From Lachnospiraceae bacterium UBA7160 (GTDB lineage: Bacteria > Bacillota > Clostridia > Lachnospirales > Lachnospiraceae), in contig DKWE01000084.1 in assembly GCA_002491565.1 (NCBI GenBank), positions 4,279 to 68,278 of the forward strand: a stretch of DNA of 64,000 bases. The letters are read 5' to 3'. Within the stretch, counting starts at the first letter, position 1; each line of letters begins with the position of its first letter. Below are positions 25,801 through 34,214 of the stretch, in pieces. A program made the position numbers and the translations under genes. A model generated the notes under the pieces. It was not told the DNA's origin. It did no database searches and worked only from the letters and a program-made list of their open reading frames with translations.

Positions 25801-27267
25801 ATGTACCACGTTCTTATTGTTGATGATGAACAGCCGTCCATCCGGTTTGTCCGCTCCATTATTGAACAGTTTTCCCAGGGGTTCCACGTTGCCGGAACTG
25901 CCTCCAGCGGTGATCTGGCCGTTGAATTTCTGCGGAGCCACCCTGTGAGCCTGTTAATCACGGACATCAGCATGCATGGCATGAGCGGAATTGAGCTGGC
26001 ACATCTGGCCCGCGAAATGCAGCCGGACATCCACATTGTCATCATCAGCGGTTATGGCGAATTTGAATATGCGCAGAGTGCAATCCAGGCAGGTGTGGAC
26101 GATTATCTGCTCAAGCCCATCAACGTATCCAAGCTGACTGCTATCCTGGAGTCCATCCACCGGAAACTGGATATGGAAAACGCTGACCTGAATGCGTCCG
26201 TACTTCCCGCTCTTGCGTGCAGTCAGCCATACAATACAGAGACGGCAAAACAGCTTTACGGGAAGAAAAGCTTCCGTTTCGCTTATATCCGCTGGGGAAA
26301 TCTTGATGTGATTCTCCCCAAAAGCCTTGGCGCTACTTCCCTGCTCGTATCGGAAAACGAATACTTTCAGGTACTGCGCGGGAGAGATAACCATGAGCGA
26401 ATCCTGATCGCCGAAAATGACGGAATGGATGAATTTCTCTCTCATCTGAGTGTATATATGATTCAGAAGGGAAATCTGCCCACCTGGAATGCCCTCTATT
26501 CCATGTCGTTCCAGCCAATTGGAGAGCTTCCCTCCTTTATTCTGCTGGCCATCCATATGCTGCATCAAAAAGCAGTCATCGGCAGGCATCAGATTCTGCA
26601 GCTTTCCGGCAATACTGTGGCACAAAAACTGCGTCTTCCCGATGCCGATTTAAAACAGCTCAGCTACTTTGTCTCCCTGGGCAAAACCCATCTGATCAAG
26701 GAATATTTCCTCAATCTCGCCGATGTCTGGGACCACGCAAAGACGCCGCAGTCGCAGGTGTGGCACATGGGACGCCAGATTATTCATCAGTTTGCAGCCG
26801 TGGTTCCGTCCTTAAACAGCCATCTGGAGGAGATTCTGCAATCCTTTAACAGCCTGATCCTGGACGCGCCTTCCCACCGGGAGCTGATGAACGGCCTGTA
26901 TTCCCTTCTGATCGACAGCAGAAATGCGCTCAGTCAGAAGATGACTACACAGGAGCTGTTTGAATATGCCCAAAATTATATCAGCACCAACTACGCGCAG
27001 CCGCTTAGTATGCAGAGCGTCTGCGATGAAATCGGTATCTCTCAGACCTATTTGAGCCGTCTTTTCCGCAAATACAGCGATACCACGTTCAATATCTTTC
27101 TGACACAATGCCGGATGGAGGCCGCAATGAAGCTGCTCCGTGACAAGCCCACACTGCTTCTGCGTGATGTGGCTGCCTGCGTCGGATACGACGACTCCTC
27201 CTATTTTACCAAGGTCTTTCGCCAGTATACCGGAAAAACTCCCTCCCAATGGGTTTCCGGAGAATAA
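25801..27267 (+). CDS. AraC-type response regulator (YesN family)
   Basis: A 488-residue two-component regulator. Residues 1-120 are a receiver domain with the acidic pair in IVDDEQPS, phospho-acceptor Asp55 in LLITDISMHG, and Lys in DDYLLKPI. The middle 250 residues are unassigned. The last 100 residues hold two AraC helix-turn-helix motifs (MQSVCDEIGISQTYLSRLFR and RDVAACVGYDDSSYFTKVFR). ATG at 25801 has GGAAAGGAGCATTCCT. Its kinase partner is probably the YesM-like protein at 42503, 15 kb away on the same strand, with the glycan operon between. Likely activates the operons on both sides. Confidence 0.95.
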   Translation: MYHVLIVDDEQPSIRFVRSIIEQFSQGFHVAGTASSGDLAVEFLRSHPVSLLITDISMHGMSGIELAHLAREMQPDIHIVIISGYGEFEYAQSAIQAGVDDYLLKPINVSKLTAILESIHRKLDMENADLNASVLPALACSQPYNTETAKQLYGKKSFRFAYIRWGNLDVILPKSLGATSLLVSENEYFQVLRGRDNHERILIAENDGMDEFLSHLSVYMIQKGNLPTWNALYSMSFQPIGELPSFILLAIHMLHQKAVIGRHQILQLSGNTVAQKLRLPDADLKQLSYFVSLGKTHLIKEYFLNLADVWDHAKTPQSQVWHMGRQIIHQFAAVVPSLNSHLEEILQSFNSLILDAPSHRELMNGLYSLLIDSRNALSQKMTTQELFEYAQNYISTNYAQPLSMQSVCDEIGISQTYLSRLFRKYSDTTFNIFLTQCRMEAAMKLLRDKPTLLLRDVAACVGYDDSSYFTKVFRQYTGKTPSQWVSGE

Positions 27268-27277
27268 GGCTTTTCGT

Positions 27278-27300
27278 TCTCCCCGCCGATGGCGGGGAGA
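27278..27300. terminator. GC-rich hairpin between convergent genes
   Basis: Perfect 10-bp stem TCTCCCCGCC (27278-27287) and GGCGGGGAGA (27291-27300) with loop GAT. It lies between the end of the response regulator (27267) and the end of the adenylation gene (27305). No long T run, so probably a shared but weak terminator. Confidence 0.6.
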
Positions 27301-27304
27301 CGGT

Positions 27305-28825
27305 TCATGCGTATGTCTGCTCCTCCATGATCGATCTCAACCTCGCCCGATCCAGCTTCATGTTCGCGGTATAGGGCAGCTCCTCACGGTGTATGAAAAT
27401 ATCCGGCATCATATAATGCACAATTCTCTTTTTCAGTTCCCGTTTTACTTCCTTTTCGTCCAGCTCGCCGGTGAAAAAGCAACCTACTTTTCCTGAACGG
27501 CCATCAAACAGCACGCAGCCGTCCCGCCAGCCCGGTATTGACCGCAGTGCAGCCTCCACCTCGCCCAGCTCCATGCGGTATCCCCGGTGTTTGATCTGCG
27601 TATCCCTGCGGCCCAACACCATCAGCTGGCCGTCCTCCCTCATATACCCAATGTCCCCTGACCGGTAAAACCGCTCGCCGTCTCCTTGGTTCCGCGGATC
27701 AGTGACCCATGCTGCCCCGGTGCGCGCATCATCCCGATGGTAGCCCACAGACACCCATGGACTGGATACCAGCATTTCCCCAGGCATGCCCGGCGAAGCC
27801 TCCCCTCCCTGTTCATCCAAAAACAGAAGATGAACCCCGGAAAATGGCTTTCCCACCGGAAGTCTCTCTCCGGCACAGTTCTGAGGGCACACCTTGCCCA
27901 CGGCTACCGAAAACATCTCCGTAGAGCCGTAAAAATGCCACCAGTCCGCGCTCGTTGCAGCCTCCATCCATACCTTAAGCGGTTGCCACGGCATCGATTC
28001 TCCGGACATGATGCCATAGCGAAGCCACGGCAGACTGTCCCTCTCCAGTACGCCGGCATTTGCGATTCCGATGAAGCTGGACGGTGTCATCGTCAGCTCG
28101 GTTATCCGATGTTCGTTCAGACACTCAATGAGCTTTTTGGGAAAATTCAATATGCCGGCAGGAAGAAGATACACCGTGGCTCCCAGCGCAACGGGAGGAA
28201 AAATATCTATGATAGAATTCGCATAAAAAAACGGAGACTGATTTCCAAATGTTACCGTCTCATCAAACCCGTAAACCCGGATCGTCGCCTCCGTCCAATG
28301 CAGATAGGCCCCCTCTGTCTGAACGGAACCCTTGGGGATTCCGGTGGAACCGCTGGTATATAAAATCGACATGGAGTCCAGAGCACTTCGCTTCTCCCGA
28401 ATCTGTCTCAGGCGTTCCTCATCCTGCTGCCCGCTCACCGCATCCCAAAAGCGGATAACGGGAACCCCCGTCTCCGGCAGATTCAGCAGCGCCTTTTCCC
28501 CTTTCTCATCCGCCAGAATTGCCCCCGGTTCCAACCGCTGCAGTATCCGAAAAAGCTGTTCTCCGGGCATGGAAATATCCAGAGGTGCATAAGCCCACCC
28601 CGCATAGAGCGCCCCATAAATCGCGGGAATGTTACAAATGCTGCGCGAATTCATCAGAATCGCCACGTTTTTTCTCTGCCCCTCTGCGGCTAAAGCTGTC
28701 CCTATCCGCCGCGATGCCTCCTCCAATTCCCCAAACGTCAGTTTTTCTCTGTCATCGCAGAACGCGATTTTCTCCGGGACTCGTCTGACCGTCCTCTCCA
28801 GATATTCCAGCATATCAGTCAGCAT
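27305..28825 (-). CDS. DltA-like adenylation enzyme B, lacking the amino-binding Asp
   Basis: A 506-residue stand-alone ANL enzyme. Core motifs: YTSGSTGIPKG (A3, residues 156-166), QSPFFYANSIIDIF (A4), HFYGSTEMF (A5), YRSGD (A7), GRRDTQIKHRGYRMELGE (A8) and the late Lys in NMKLDRARL (A10). In amino-acid-activating enzymes the A4 motif has FD; here the place is Ala202. AMP and pantetheine chemistry should work, but the acid activated may lack an alpha-amino group. Last gene of the acylation cassette, overlapping the SGNH gene by 11 bases. Confidence 0.88.
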   Translation of the reverse strand: MLTDMLEYLERTVRRVPEKIAFCDDREKLTFGELEEASRRIGTALAAEGQRKNVAILMNSRSICNIPAIYGALYAGWAYAPLDISMPGEQLFRILQRLEPGAILADEKGEKALLNLPETGVPVIRFWDAVSGQQDEERLRQIREKRSALDSMSILYTSGSTGIPKGSVQTEGAYLHWTEATIRVYGFDETVTFGNQSPFFYANSIIDIFPPVALGATVYLLPAGILNFPKKLIECLNEHRITELTMTPSSFIGIANAGVLERDSLPWLRYGIMSGESMPWQPLKVWMEAATSADWWHFYGSTEMFSVAVGKVCPQNCAGERLPVGKPFSGVHLLFLDEQGGEASPGMPGEMLVSSPWVSVGYHRDDARTGAAWVTDPRNQGDGERFYRSGDIGYMREDGQLMVLGRRDTQIKHRGYRMELGEVEAALRSIPGWRDGCVLFDGRSGKVGCFFTGELDEKEVKRELKKRIVHYMMPDIFIHREELPYTANMKLDRARLRSIMEEQTYA

Positions 28826-29900
28826 GATTACCTTCCTCCTTCTCTATGCCAGACGACACAAAAGACGGGTATTTTTCATACCACTTCTGTGCACAGATTT
28901 CATAGGAGCCATATGCCTCATCCCCCCGCCGGTCTTCGAGGTCATACAACTTCAGCAGATCCTCTCCCAGCTTTTTTGAGAATTTCATGCTCCCTTTCAC
29001 ATTCAGATGCTGCCAGTCGGCAAAGTCCGAGGAATAGCGAAGACCAAATTTCAGGTCCGGATTGTTGTAATTGATTCCATCAACCCCGTACTCCCTGGCC
29101 ACCGTCCAGAGTGCGTTATAATACATGTGATCACTGGCATAATCCGGATTGGGGAAACCTACCAGCATCACGTTCACGCCCGCCTCAGCGCACAGTTCAA
29201 AAATCTTCCTGGCGTACTCCTCCTCCCGCTCGTTCATATTTCTCTGCATGCCGTTCCAGACCAGGGACGGTTTCCGGTGCTGCTCCACCTCGTCCACCTC
29301 TATGTACCCCTTCCAACTGGAGCCGCGCCCGCCGTTATCCAGAGGAATGGCAAAATCCCTTGCCGTGACCGTCTCATAGTTGCTGTGTACCTGGGGCAAG
29401 CCGAGAATATAGCCCAGCGCATCCGCCGGCGTTTCCACGCAGGCCACCATGGCGCCGATGCGATTCTCTACTCCCCTTATCCCGTACGTGGACAGGACGG
29501 TCCGTCCCCGCTTCGTATAATCACGGGTATAGATCGAAGGCTTCGCATCCAGAAGGATCACTTTCGGCTTCTGCGTCTTCAGCGCCTCCCTGATCACATA
29601 ATAGCTGACCCAGTACGGCTGCTCCGCGCTGCACAGATTGTAGGCCGCAATCCCGTACTCTGACCAGAGGACATTTGTATTCACCCCCGCGTAGGCAAGG
29701 CTTGTCCCGACCGTCAAAACATCGATGCTGTTTTCCGGCTGCTCATAAAAGTTCACCATACTGCAGATGCCGTAATCATGCTTTGGCGTAAGCACGTAGG
29801 TGGCGTAGCCCAGCGTGACGGCGGCAATTATGCCAAACCCCAGCACTCTCATCCAGAAAAGCCCCAGTTCCCTGCGTCTGTTCGTCTTCCGCTCTGCCAT
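28815..29900 (-). CDS. Membrane-anchored SGNH-hydrolase-like protein (DltD-like role)
   Basis: A 361-residue protein with one N-terminal TM (about 17-37) and an outer SGNH-fold domain. Ser67 in DVLTVGTSLAYAG is the expected nucleophile (block I), and Asp295-x-x-His298 in DWQHLN the rest of the triad. Such proteins pair with MBOAT acyltransferases and transfer or remove acyl groups on surface polymers (DltD, AlgX/AlgJ, PatB types). Gap of 8 bases after the MBOAT gene and an 11-base overlap with the next gene. Acts outside the membrane. Whether transferase or esterase is not clear. Confidence 0.82.
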   Translation of the reverse strand: MAERKTNRRRELGLFWMRVLGFGIIAAVTLGYATYVLTPKHDYGICSMVNFYEQPENSIDVLTVGTSLAYAGVNTNVLWSEYGIAAYNLCSAEQPYWVSYYVIREALKTQKPKVILLDAKPSIYTRDYTKRGRTVLSTYGIRGVENRIGAMVACVETPADALGYILGLPQVHSNYETVTARDFAIPLDNGGRGSSWKGYIEVDEVEQHRKPSLVWNGMQRNMNEREEEYARKIFELCAEAGVNVMLVGFPNPDYASDHMYYNALWTVAREYGVDGINYNNPDLKFGLRYSSDFADWQHLNVKGSMKFSKKLGEDLLKLYDLEDRRGDEAYGSYEICAQKWYEKYPSFVSSGIEKEEGNHAD

Positions 29901-29908
29901 AAGCCCTC

Positions 29909-31348
29909 CTAAAACTGTGTATACAAAAATGCGCTGCTATCCCCCGCCGGTCCGTAAATGCCAAACACGCATATCCCCAGCAGTAGGAGCAGAAGGATCG
30001 GCCATCTCACCCAAATCCGGGATTTTGCCAGCCGCTCACACGGCGCAAATCCGGCTTCGCAGAGAATGTCCACGAGCATCAGGATCACAAATGCCATTCC
30101 CGCAATCCCCCACTCCTTGGCGGACATGATCCCGGTAAGCTTATCCACCGCACCGGAAAAGCTCCATCCCGCAAAACACTGTCTGATCACTGCCAGGCTC
30201 TGAGCGGTGCTCTCCGTAAACGCAAAAAACTGCGCCGGAAAAATCAGCAGCCAGGTCCGCACAAGCCGCCACGGATACATCCACCGCTTCTGCCCGAGCT
30301 TCCATCTGCGGTTCATCTTTTTCCACAGCGGGTCCAATAAGATGGAGGCTGCCATAAGCAGGCCAAAATATGCGCCATAAATCACTGCGTTCCAACTGAA
30401 GGTATGCCAGATACCGATAAGCAAAAACACCAGAAACGTGGTCACAGCGGTCGGCATTGCGCGCCCCGTCTTTTTCCCAAGCCACCTTGATGCAGCTTTG
30501 CCGAATTTCAATCCCATCTTTGAAATAGTCAGCGGGTACAGCAGATACTGACGGAACCAGCCGCCCAACGTAATATGCCACCGCCGCCAGTATTCCGCGA
30601 CACTCAGAGCAAAAAATGGTCTGCGGAAATTTTCCGGGAGCTCGATTCCCAGCATCCGCGAAATACCGCGCACTACATCCATCCCTCCGGAAAAGTCCGC
30701 GTACAGGCGAACCGTATACAGCAGCACCCCGCCCGCAGCCATCCATCCCGGAAGCGCACCCGTCTCCTGAGTGAGCACCGCCGTCGCAGCCGCCAGACGG
30801 TCCGCCAGAACCATCTTTTTGAAATACCCCCACAGCATAAGCTGAAAGCCGGATACAAAGCTGACCGGTCTCAGAGGATGTCCCTCCAGAAGCTGTTCCC
30901 CCAAATCCTTCCACGAGGAGATCGGCCCCTGGGATAGCTGCAGAAAATAGCCCACAAACAGCATCACCTTCCACACATTACGCTGGGCTTTGACCTTTCC
31001 CCGGTAGACATCCATCAGCAGCCCTGCCGACTGAAACGTAAAATAGCTCAGGCCCAGAGGCGCCGCCCGGGAAGTATCCTGCTTCACCAAAATCAGCGCA
31101 CCGAATTCAAGTATCAGCAGAAGGCAGAGCAGCCCTCTCTTCCGTTTCACCCGCTCAAGCGCCAATCCCCCAAGCCAGGTGCCCAGCACGATGGCCCCAA
31201 GGTGCAGCACACTCTGCCAGCCTGACAGAAAGACAAAAAAGGCACTGCCGATCAGCAGTGCCAGCCACCGCACGCCTGTCGGGAGCACATAGTACACACA
31301 AAAAATTACTGCGATAAACAGCAAAAACTCAAATGACAGAATGCTCAT
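29909..31348 (-). CDS. MBOAT O-acyltransferase (DltB/AlgI type)
   Basis: A 479-residue membrane protein with about ten or more TMs. The MBOAT signature is complete: GPISSWKDL near residue 141, YWRRWHITLGGWFRQYL at 253-269, and the catalytic His315 in IGIWHTFSWN. DltB-like members take an acyl group from a carrier protein inside and pass it across the membrane to a polymer. It overlaps the upstream adenylation gene by 20 bases. With the carrier, two adenylation enzymes and SGNH protein it forms a dlt-like pathway. Confidence 0.93.
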   Translation of the reverse strand: MSILSFEFLLFIAVIFCVYYVLPTGVRWLALLIGSAFFVFLSGWQSVLHLGAIVLGTWLGGLALERVKRKRGLLCLLLILEFGALILVKQDTSRAAPLGLSYFTFQSAGLLMDVYRGKVKAQRNVWKVMLFVGYFLQLSQGPISSWKDLGEQLLEGHPLRPVSFVSGFQLMLWGYFKKMVLADRLAAATAVLTQETGALPGWMAAGGVLLYTVRLYADFSGGMDVVRGISRMLGIELPENFRRPFFALSVAEYWRRWHITLGGWFRQYLLYPLTISKMGLKFGKAASRWLGKKTGRAMPTAVTTFLVFLLIGIWHTFSWNAVIYGAYFGLLMAASILLDPLWKKMNRRWKLGQKRWMYPWRLVRTWLLIFPAQFFAFTESTAQSLAVIRQCFAGWSFSGAVDKLTGIMSAKEWGIAGMAFVILMLVDILCEAGFAPCERLAKSRIWVRWPILLLLLLGICVFGIYGPAGDSSAFLYTQF

Positions 31349-32816
31349 TTGCCACCTCTTGTTTCAGTGCAAGCCGATCGATCTTCCCGCTTCCTGTCTG
31401 CGGCATGGTTCCCCGCTTCAGCAAACCGTCCGGAAGCATATAGCGCGGCAATGCGTTTTTCAGTGCAGCTTTTACCTCTTTTTCTGAGGCCTCTCCCGTG
31501 TAGGCGGCCATAATCCTCTCCTGGCTTTCCTCATACCAGCAGCAGCCAAGAGTCACGTTCTCCACCGCGTTCAGCGCGCATTCAATCTCGCCCAGCTCAA
31601 TGCGGTATCCGCTGCGTTTAATCTGGCTGTCCCTCCTGCCCAGAAACATCAGCTCGCCGCGCTCGTTATACGCCGCGAGATCGCCTGTTTTATAGATTCT
31701 CTCCGGAATCTGTCTGCGCAGCGGGTTCTGGACGAAAGCTGCCTCTGTTTTGTCCGGCGCGTTGTAGTAACCGGGCGAGAGGCACGTTCCGCCCACGCAC
31801 AGCTCTCCATCAATCAAATATATCCTTGTGTTCCCACAGGGCCTCCCGATGGGAAGGCTGTCCGTGTCGGAAAACTCCCTGTCTACCCGATACCAGGTAC
31901 ACACATCGGTAATCTCCGTAGGACCGTACATATTCACAAAATCTGCTTCCGGAAACGCCGCCTTCCACCGGTTCAGAGTACGGCACGGCATCGTCTCCCC
32001 GCAGAACAGCACCCGCCGCAGCTCGGGCAGCATGCCCGTTTCCAACACCTCTGCACTGGCTACAGCTGTCAGTGCAGACGGAACCCAGAATATTGTATCA
32101 ATCCGCTGTTCCCCCAGGGTCTCTATCAGGCACCTTGGGAACAGAAAATCGCGCTTCGGAATCAGGAACAGACTGCCCTTCTTCCGCATTGTCCCATAAA
32201 GATCCAGCACCGAATTGTCAAAATAGAACGGTGCCTGGCTTCCGAAGCGAACCTGATCCGGAAGCTGAAGCGCCTCACAGGCCCATTCGATAAAATCAAT
32301 CACGCTCCGGTGCGTAATCGACACGCCCTTGGGCATTCCGGTAGAGCCGCTGGTAAAGAGTACATACAGCAGATCCGCATCAATCTGCTGCGCGCGGCGC
32401 TGCCCAAGAAGCTCTTCCTCCGCCTCAGCGCCAATCTCTTCCAGTGCAGTCACAATTGCCTGCCCTGCCAGCCGCTCTGCCGTTTCCCGATACTTCTTCT
32501 CGCAAATCACCGCTGCAGGCTCCAGCACTTCAGCAATCCGTTTCATTCTCGCCTCCGGCATGGTTGAATCCAGCGGAGTATAAAAGCATCCCGCAAAAAC
32601 GGCTCCCAGCATGGCCGTCACACACTCCGGGCTTTTATCCATAAAAATCAAAACCGGTGACTGCGCAGACACCTGCCGGGCAATACAGGTCCCGATTTGC
32701 TTTGCCCGCCTCAGGACCTCCCCCCAGGTCAGTCCCCCGGAGGGAGAGTCATAAGCTGTCCGATCAGGTGCACATTCTGCCGCCTCTTCCAGCCAACTCA
32801 GAATATTCCGTATCAT
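31329..32816 (-). CDS. DltA-like amino acid adenylation enzyme A
   Basis: A 495-residue stand-alone adenylation enzyme. Motifs: LFTSGSTGMPKG (A3), QAPFYFDNSVLDLY (A4) with Asp200 in the amino-group-binding position, NMYGPTEIT (A5), YKTGD (A7), GRRDSQIKRSGYRIELGE (A8) and the A10 Lys in GSGKIDR. It should activate an amino acid with ATP and load the small carrier protein encoded just upstream, as DltA does with D-alanine for DltC. It overlaps the carrier gene by 4 bases and the MBOAT gene by 20. The amino acid cannot be named from the sequence with confidence. Confidence 0.9.
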   Translation of the reverse strand: MIRNILSWLEEAAECAPDRTAYDSPSGGLTWGEVLRRAKQIGTCIARQVSAQSPVLIFMDKSPECVTAMLGAVFAGCFYTPLDSTMPEARMKRIAEVLEPAAVICEKKYRETAERLAGQAIVTALEEIGAEAEEELLGQRRAQQIDADLLYVLFTSGSTGMPKGVSITHRSVIDFIEWACEALQLPDQVRFGSQAPFYFDNSVLDLYGTMRKKGSLFLIPKRDFLFPRCLIETLGEQRIDTIFWVPSALTAVASAEVLETGMLPELRRVLFCGETMPCRTLNRWKAAFPEADFVNMYGPTEITDVCTWYRVDREFSDTDSLPIGRPCGNTRIYLIDGELCVGGTCLSPGYYNAPDKTEAAFVQNPLRRQIPERIYKTGDLAAYNERGELMFLGRRDSQIKRSGYRIELGEIECALNAVENVTLGCCWYEESQERIMAAYTGEASEKEVKAALKNALPRYMLPDGLLKRGTMPQTGSGKIDRLALKQEVANEHSVI

Positions 32817-33052
32817 TTTCTCTCCTGATATCTGTACACCAGCTTCAGCATAGCCTGCGCACTGTTGAAATTCTCCGGCTCGAGATCGCCTGTGACAATC
32901 CGCACCCCGAAAGCATCATTGATCGCCGCAATGATCTGCGTCAATGTCAGGGAGTCAATGACACCGTCGTCAATCAGCGCGCACTCATTTGCGAAATCAA
33001 TGTCCTCATCCACTTCTGCAAGTGCCTCCAACAGCTTTTCCCAATCTGTCAT
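32813..33052 (-). CDS. Acyl carrier protein (DltC-like)
   Basis: A 79-residue acidic carrier. Ser34 in DDGVIDSLTLTQ is the 4'-phosphopantetheine site. ATG at 33050-33052 has GGGGGTGGCAGT in front; the 125-residue frame is a shadow that runs into the ATPase gene. Only 22 bases separate it from the ATPase stop and it overlaps the next gene by 4 bases (ATGA type), so it is translated with both. It is the only carrier seen for two adenylation enzymes. DltC normally accepts D-alanine; acceptor identity here is unknown. Confidence 0.9.
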   Translation of the reverse strand: MTDWEKLLEALAEVDEDIDFANECALIDDGVIDSLTLTQIIAAINDAFGVRIVTGDLEPENFNSAQAMLKLVYRYQERK

Positions 33053-33074
33053 ACTGCCACCCCCCAGCTCAAAG

Positions 33075-34184
33075 TCACCGGTTAATGCGCTTCTCTGTCT
33101 CAGCATCAAACAGATGAAGCTTTTCCATATTCGGGACAAGCAGCAGCTCTTTTTCCTTCGGCGCGTGCTCTCCGGCATATTTAAATACAACTATCTTCTC
33201 GCCAACGCGGACATAGATCAGGTATGCATCGCCAAGCGGCTCGATAGACTCCACCTGGCCTTTGATTGCATTGAAGCCTTCCTTTGCCAGCTCAAAATCT
33301 GACGGGCGGATCCCCAAGTGGATCATCTTTCCGGCATACGGGGTCAGAGCAGCTTGATACTGCTCCGGTATGCCAAGTTGAAATGTCCCCGCATCCAGCG
33401 TGTTCTTTTTCACCTCACAGGAAAAGATATTGATCTGTGGCGTTCCAAGAAAGCCTGCCACAAATTCATTTGCCGGGTGATCATACATCTCCTCCGGTGT
33501 CCCCTCCTGCATAATGTGCCCGTCCTTCATCAGCACAATATGATCCGCCATCGTCATTGCTTCCGTCTGATCATGGGTAACATAGATCGTCGTGATCCCC
33601 AGCTGCTCCTGTATCTTTTTCAGCTCATAGCGAACCTGGTCTCTGAGCTTTGCATCCAGATTTCCGAGCGGCTCATCCAGCAGGAATACCTGGGGATCGC
33701 GCACCAGCGCGCGCCCGAGTGCAACCCGCTGTCTCTGGCCGCCGGATAGCTCAGCCGGACGGCGGTCCATGAGCTGCTCAATCGAAAGCATCTGGGCCAT
33801 GTAGTTCACGCGCTTTTCTATCTCTTCCTTCGCCACCTTCTTTGTCTTAAGGGCAAAGGACATGTTCTCGCGCACTGTCATATTTGGATACAGCGCATAC
33901 TCCTGAAATACCATGGCGATATTCCGCTCCTGGGGCGGGACAAAGGTCTTGTCCTTTCCCTTGCCCTTCGCTGCGGTCATCACCTCTTCTCCAAAACGGA
34001 TTTCCCCGCTGACCGGATGCAGAAGCCCCGCTATGCAGTGCATAGCGGTAGACTTACCGCAGCCAGAGGGGCCAAGGAACACGCAGAACTCACCGTCTCT
34101 GATGTCCAGATTCAGATTATCCAGCACATAGGATTTTCCTTTATTGTAGGATACGCACATATCCCTGATCGTAATTGCAGCCAT
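33075..34184 (-). CDS. Sugar ABC transporter ATPase (MsmK/UgpC type)
   Basis: A 369-residue ATPase. Walker A GPSGCGKST near residue 38, Q-loop in MVFQEYALYPNM, signature LSGGQRQRVALGRALVRD, Walker B VFLLDEPLGNLDAKL, H-loop VTHDQTEAM, then a C-terminal OB-type regulatory domain (about 240-369). It powers sugar permease pairs and is often shared between several transporters. Here it is in one operon with the permeases at 36133-38077 and may also serve the LplB/LplC-type pair at 216-2027, which has no ATPase. It directly precedes the acyl carrier gene. Confidence 0.95.
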   Translation of the reverse strand: MAAITIRDMCVSYNKGKSYVLDNLNLDIRDGEFCVFLGPSGCGKSTAMHCIAGLLHPVSGEIRFGEEVMTAAKGKGKDKTFVPPQERNIAMVFQEYALYPNMTVRENMSFALKTKKVAKEEIEKRVNYMAQMLSIEQLMDRRPAELSGGQRQRVALGRALVRDPQVFLLDEPLGNLDAKLRDQVRYELKKIQEQLGITTIYVTHDQTEAMTMADHIVLMKDGHIMQEGTPEEMYDHPANEFVAGFLGTPQINIFSCEVKKNTLDAGTFQLGIPEQYQAALTPYAGKMIHLGIRPSDFELAKEGFNAIKGQVESIEPLGDAYLIYVRVGEKIVVFKYAGEHAPKEKELLLVPNMEKLHLFDAETEKRINR

Positions 34185-34214
34185 ACGCTCACCTTTCCTC
34201 TCTGCCGTACCTCG

